Origin: Salvelinus alpinus
Lineage: Eukaryota > Chordata > Actinopteri > Salmoniformes > Salmonidae
DNA length: 64,000 bases
Assembly: GCF_045679555.1 (NCBI RefSeq)
Contig: NC_092094.1
Span: 15,266,612 to 15,330,611, forward strand
Direction of reading: 5' to 3'
The position numbers were made by a program, and so were the translations under genes. Under the pieces are notes generated by a model, which made no database searches, was not told where the DNA came from, and saw only the letters and a list, made by a program, of their open reading frames with translations. Position 1 is the first letter of the stretch. Every line of letters begins with the position of its first letter. Below are positions 59,834-64,000 of this stretch, in pieces.

Positions 59834-61124
59834 CTAACTAAAATAATTCAACACATATTGGTCCCTCAGCAGCCGACCACTGTCGTCATCAGGGAAGATT
59901 GCCGGATTGTCCCAGTCCATGGCTGGTGGCACTCTGGGGGCCCTCTCCTTCCTCAGGCAGGCCACATTGTGGAGGACAGCACAAGCCACAGTAATATCAC
60001 ATGCCCTAACAGGGCTGACCCTTAATTTGTGAAGGCAGTGAAAGCGTGCCTTCAGGAGGCCAAAGGTCATTTCAACTCTGGCCCTGGTCCTGGCATGGGC
60101 ATGGTTGTAGGCCTGCTGTGCTTCCTGGGGGTCTGTGAAAGGTGTCAGGAGAAAAGGCTGGCAGCCATACCCCCTGTCTCCCAGCAACACACCAGAGAAT
60201 TCACCTGTCAACACAAAATCTCATCATTACTACCTCATAAACACAGTGATATTCTTGACACAGCCATGATGGTTATAAATAGGGGTTGTGTGGCTTACCT
60301 TGTGATAGGCACTGATAGATTTCAGAGGCCCGAAAGATTCTGGAGTCATGGACTGAGCCAGGCCATTTTGCCACAACATTGCTGATCACACAGTCAGCAT
60401 TGCAGACCATCTGAAATCATAAGATGAGGAATATTACACCAATCAATGCACATCACTGGCAATGCAGAGTGTTCGTCAATGGACAATATCAAAAAGTTAT
60501 GTTCACCTGAACATTAATGCTGTGAAAGGATTTCCTATTCACAAAATCGGCCTCATGGGCACCTGAGGGGGCTTTTATCCTTATGTGTGTGCAGTCCACT
60601 GCACCAATGACATTGGGGAAACCTGTCACACAAAGTAATGAGTATCCTACTATGTGTTAACAGTTGTCCTGTAATTTGTAGATCCTCTTACCTGCAATCC
60701 TATAGAACTCCTCTTTGATGTCACAGAGTCTTCTGTGGCCAGGGAAGGAGATGAAGACATCTGCTAATGCTTTGATAGCCAGACACACACTCCTTATTGT
60801 GCGGCAAATTGTGGCCTTGTTCAGCTGTTCTGCATCCCCCACTGAGTACAGGAAGGCTCCACTAGCAAAAAAGCGCAAGGCCACACAAACCATTTGCTCC
60901 ACACTCAGTGCATGGCTCCGTGCAGTGCGGTGCTTAATCCTGGGACCCAGTAGTCTGCATAGATACCTGATGCCATCTGCAGAAAACCTGTATCTTTCAT
61001 ATAGATGGTCATCAGGGAAGGCCAGTGGGTCCAACCGGTCCCTGAAGACCCTTTCTCGCCTGAAGGCTCTCCTCAGCACAAGTGCTTCTTCATCCACCAC
61101 ATCTCGCACGAATGGGCATGCCAT
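59834..61124 (-). CDS. Harbinger (HARBI1-type) transposase, intact
   Basis: Join of 60692-61124, 60507-60622, 60299-60410 and 59834-60204: 1032 nt, 343 residues plus stop. Introns are GT/AG with consistent phases (1, 0, 1). Blocks in order: [55 protein letters not shown]; the DDE nuclease with Asp in [20 protein letters not shown], then [13 protein letters not shown], Asp in [17 protein letters not shown] and Glu in [18 protein letters not shown]-terminus [12 protein letters not shown]. No stop or frame shift is seen. The enzyme cuts and pastes the element as a complex with the Myb-like partner. The start at 61124 is chosen because MACPF is the family start; Met at 61181 is also in frame. Confidence 0.88.
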
Positions 61125-61344
61125 TGTCAGAGCAGAAAGGAACACACAATTTTGGGCCTTCATATAGGCTAGTGGCCACACCTGGTGCTGGGGGGGTGGG
61201 CAAAAGAGGGCGATGCCTTATAACGATGACTTGGTTGTACTGATTGCTGGGAAAATAAAAAAAACCTTAGAAAGATGCCACCGTCCTGTGTGCTCACAAT
61301 AAGAGCTCATATGTCATGGCTCACTTGACTTTACGAGAATATAC

Positions 61345-62484
61345 CTAATTTTTATTTTGAGCTGTGTCATCTTCTTGGAGCTGGGGGAGGAAAGAAAAAT
61401 AATGAATAATACATTTGTGTTACAGTTAGCATACAGTGTACATTGAAGGCATATCTCACCTCCCTCTCAAGTTTTTTTATTTCAAGGTCCAGTTTCCTAA
61501 TTGTCCTCTTTTTTATTTCGGACTCCAGTGCAAGATTTTCCATCTTTTTCTTCTTGTACTGAATGTCTATGTCTGCCAGTTCTATTTGGCGCCGGAGGTG
61601 GTTGCCATACAACTTTCTGATAGCTTGTGAGCTCTGTGAACACAATACAATTAGCGCAGCTGGAATTTGGCAGGATGTGGTGTCCTTTTATTAATACGCA
61701 CTATGTTGCCAGGCTGGTTTTCCCACTGTATAGCATCTGGGTCCTGTAAAAGAAATTAGATTTTTTGATTTTGATGAGGACTCCTCACCATTGTAGAGTA
61801 AATAGTACTTTCACAGTCTTAACATGATACCTCATGCCTTCTGGAATCCAGAGAGATGGTCTCCTCCTCATCATCGTCTCCATCATGTGCTGTTGCTGCT
61901 GCACTGGGGCCTTCACCCTATCACATTTAATCGGATTCATATTGAAGCTAGTAGACAAGACATGCCAGGCCTACAGTATGCCTTTGATGGAGTACTCACT
62001 GGATCAGCATCGTCTGGTGCTTGTGCTGGTGGCTCTAACAGGAACACAGTGCTGCCAGACACTGCAAGGCAATAGGTAAACCAAAGTCAGACAGTCCAAA
62101 TTGATTCAATATGAATGTGGTTGTATCCCATGTAGAGATGGAAGGACATACCTTGAATGAAGCGGGTGGCATCTTGGGAGGAACCTATGCTCGTCTCTTT
62201 CCCCCCAGGGATCCCCTCTAAGACGGGCCTGCCTTTATTTAGCTCCAAGGCCATGTCCTCTGCTGGGGTAAGGTCAGCCTTTGGTGACCCACCACCCGTG
62301 CCTTGTCTGTGGGTATTCTTTTTCACTGCTAAAACAGTACAGACAATGTGTGAGCAGGCACCTTCTGGGTACAATATATGCTTGTGCTTTGTTAAATATT
62401 AGTCAGGGACCATACCATTCTGCAGAATGTTCTTGTATTTGATTTTGACCTGCTGCCATGTCCGTTTTGGCCCGTTCATGTTTA

Positions 62485-62518
<34 letters not shown>

Positions 62519-64000
62519 TTAATGGAGTCACACTGCAAAAAATTACTTGGTATTTTTGTCTTGTTTTCAGTAAAAATATCAAAAAATGTATCATAGCTTT
62601 ATACAGTGTGATGGAGTTACTTTACACAATTTCACTCATATCTGCAGTGCATTTCAATTAAAAATTTAACCGTTTCATAATTACAGTACAACTGCATTTT
62701 TGGAGATGTGAATTAAATATTTGAATTGTAATTGTGATGTTCCGGAGTTCCAAATTAAGCAGCAGCAGCTGAAAAGATGAGCTCCTACAAATATTGAAAT
62801 TTAAATGTTTTTTTAGAGTAAAGTACATCGAAAAAAAATCAAAAGAAAACTGCAAACTGAATAGGAGACCAAACAAGCAGCAAACAAAGAAGAAAGGCTT
62901 TTGAAAAAGTGGTGAATCGCATCTCTGCATGTCTGGCAGACATATCAGTGTGGATGACGGATCACCACCTCAAGCTGAACCTCGGCAAGACGGAGCTGCT
63001 CTTCCTCCCGGGGAAGGACTGCCCGTTCCATGATCTCGCCATCACGGTTGACAACTCCATTGTGTCCTCCTCCCAGAGTGCTAAGAACCTTGGCGTGATC
63101 CTGGACAACACCCTGTCGTTCTCAACTAACATCAAGGCGGTGACCCGTTCCTGTAGGTTCATGCTCTACAACATTCGCAGAGTACGACCCTGCCTCACGC
63201 AGGAAGCGGCGCAGGTCCTAATCCAGGCACTTGTCATCTCCCGTCTGGATTACTGCAACTCGCTGTTGGCTGGGCTCCCTGCCTGTGCCATTAAACCCCT
63301 ACAACTCATCCAGAACGCCGCAGCCCGTCTGGTGTTCAACTTTCCCAAGTTCTCTCACGTCACCCCGCTCCTCCGCTCTCTCCACTGGCTTCCAGTTGAA
63401 GCTCGCATCCGCTACAAGACCATGGTGCTTGCCTACGGAGCTGTGAGGGGAACGGCACCCCCGTACCTTCAGGCTCTGATCAGGCCCTACACCCAAACAA
63501 GGGCACTGCGTTCATCCACCTCTGGCCTGCTCGCCTCCCTACCTCTGAGGAAGTACAGTTCCCGCTCAGCCCAGTCAAAACTGTTCGCTGCTCTGGCACC
63601 CCAATGGTGGAACAAACTCCCTCACGACGCCAGGTCAGCGGAGTCAATCACCACCTTCCGGAGACACCTGAAACCCCACCTCTTTAAGGAATACCTAGGA
63701 TAGGATAAAGTAATCCTTCTAACCCCCCCCCCCCCTTAAAAGAGTTAGATGCACTATTGTAAAGTGGTTGTTCCACTGGATATCATAAGGTGAATGCACC
63801 AATTTGTAAGTCGCTCTGGATAAGAGCGTCTGCTAAATGACTTAAATGTAAATGTAAATGATGTTTCAGCGGAGCGGTGAGTGTGTAATTGTGCACTACT
63901 TACGCATTCAGGCGGTCTGCAATACTTTGCCACGCTTTTTCTCTTTGCTTTATCACTGTGGCGGTGTTGCATTTCTTCTTAATTATATCTTTTACCTCCT
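61345..64000 (-). CDS. Harbinger Myb/SANT-like protein, partial (5' end beyond window)
   Basis: Exons on the minus strand: 63904->64000 (KKKCNTATVIKQREKAWQSI, ADRLNA), 62416-62486 (MNGPKRTWQQVKIKYKNILQ), 62152-62328, 62000-62061, 61831-61917 (acidic HDGDDDEEE), 61702-61743, 61460-61633 (a long basic/acidic coiled coil, IDIQYKKKKMENLALESEIK) and 61345-61380 (LQEDDTAQNKN stop). Every junction has GT/AG and phases fit throughout. The trihelix/SANT part recruits transposase to the element ends in this family. The 63,903-62,487 intron carries an L2 insertion and a (CA)n tract. Confidence 0.8.
62488..62517. repeat. (CA)n microsatellite
   Basis: A short CA run in a Harbinger intron beside the 62486 acceptor. 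Confidence 0.85.
62905..63862 (+). mobile_element. 5'-truncated L2 LINE
   Basis: An open frame of 264 codons (62909-63703) encodes the C-terminal third of an L2 reverse transcriptase: SVWMTDHHLKLNLGKTELLF, KNLGVILDNTLSF, LDYCNSLLAGLP, RLHWLPVEARI-like (LHWLPVEARIRYKT) and PQWWNKLPHDAR. The 3' UTR has a poly-C run and ends AAGTCGCTCTGGATAAGAGC with (TAAATG)n. The RT active site is missing. It is well preserved, so the insertion is young. Confidence 0.9.

Larger units (their letters stand above)
58706..64000 (-). mobile_element. PIF/Harbinger DNA transposon (runs off the window)
   Basis: The left terminus is GGGCCTGTTGCACAAAACTA. The element contains a four-exon transposase gene and a multi-exon Myb/SANT-like gene, both on the minus strand, in the arrangement usual for vertebrate Harbinger elements. 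A truncated L2 is inserted in an intron of the second gene. The right terminus is not in the window. Confidence 0.9.

Overview
This is a vertebrate genomic window, almost certainly from a salmonid fish. The case rests on the spliced gene structure and on the repeats: tRNA-derived SINEs of the salmonid HpaI/SmaI type, Tc1-like transposons, L2-like and RSg-1-like LINEs, and long minisatellites. There are no bacterial operons. Only two host genes are supported, and both run off the window.

(1) ptprb (receptor-type tyrosine phosphatase beta, VE-PTP) lies on the minus strand from about 36,701 down to 3,036 and continues beyond position 1. Thirteen consecutive fibronectin type III (FN3) domains can be read. 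They match the human domain series one to one, and almost all are single phase 1-1 exons of 261-294 nt. Two alternative 5' ends are visible. A short form starts in a signal-peptide exon at 31,778-31,834. A long form has a signal-peptide exon (36,650-36,701), a ricin-type beta-trefoil exon (35,602-36,006) and a large Thr/Ser/Pro mucin exon (32,722-33,995), and it joins FN3-1 in frame. FN3-10 and FN3-12 are each split by a small extra intron that carries marks of recent intron gain.

(2) lgr5 (R-spondin receptor) exon 1 lies at 53,421-53,641 on the plus strand. It is head to head with ptprb, about 16.7 kb away, and the rest of the gene lies beyond 64,000.

Layout: 1-3,014 is a 42-bp minisatellite in a ptprb intron. 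3,036-6,428 holds FN3-13 to FN3-8. 6,430-24,540 is one huge intron packed with nested transposable elements: a minus-strand LINE from 22,495 to 11,738 is interrupted by two LTR elements with 5-bp target duplications and by another repeat that itself carries a solo LTR. 24,544-31,834 holds FN3-7 to FN3-1, with purine-rich arrays at two acceptors. 32,722-36,701 holds the long 5' end, with a hAT-like MITE. 37,000-53,400 is intergenic: a long hairpin, a 53-bp minisatellite, Tc1, L1, SINEs and solo LTRs. 53,421-64,000 is lgr5 exon 1 and intron 1, with solo LTRs, a Tc1 element and a PIF/Harbinger transposon. The Harbinger transposase reads intact over four exons, and its Myb-like partner reads intact as far as visible.

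The two host genes are unrelated in mechanism: endothelial phosphatase signalling versus Wnt/R-spondin signalling. Their nearness echoes human chromosome 12q15-q21. Everything else is repeat-derived.
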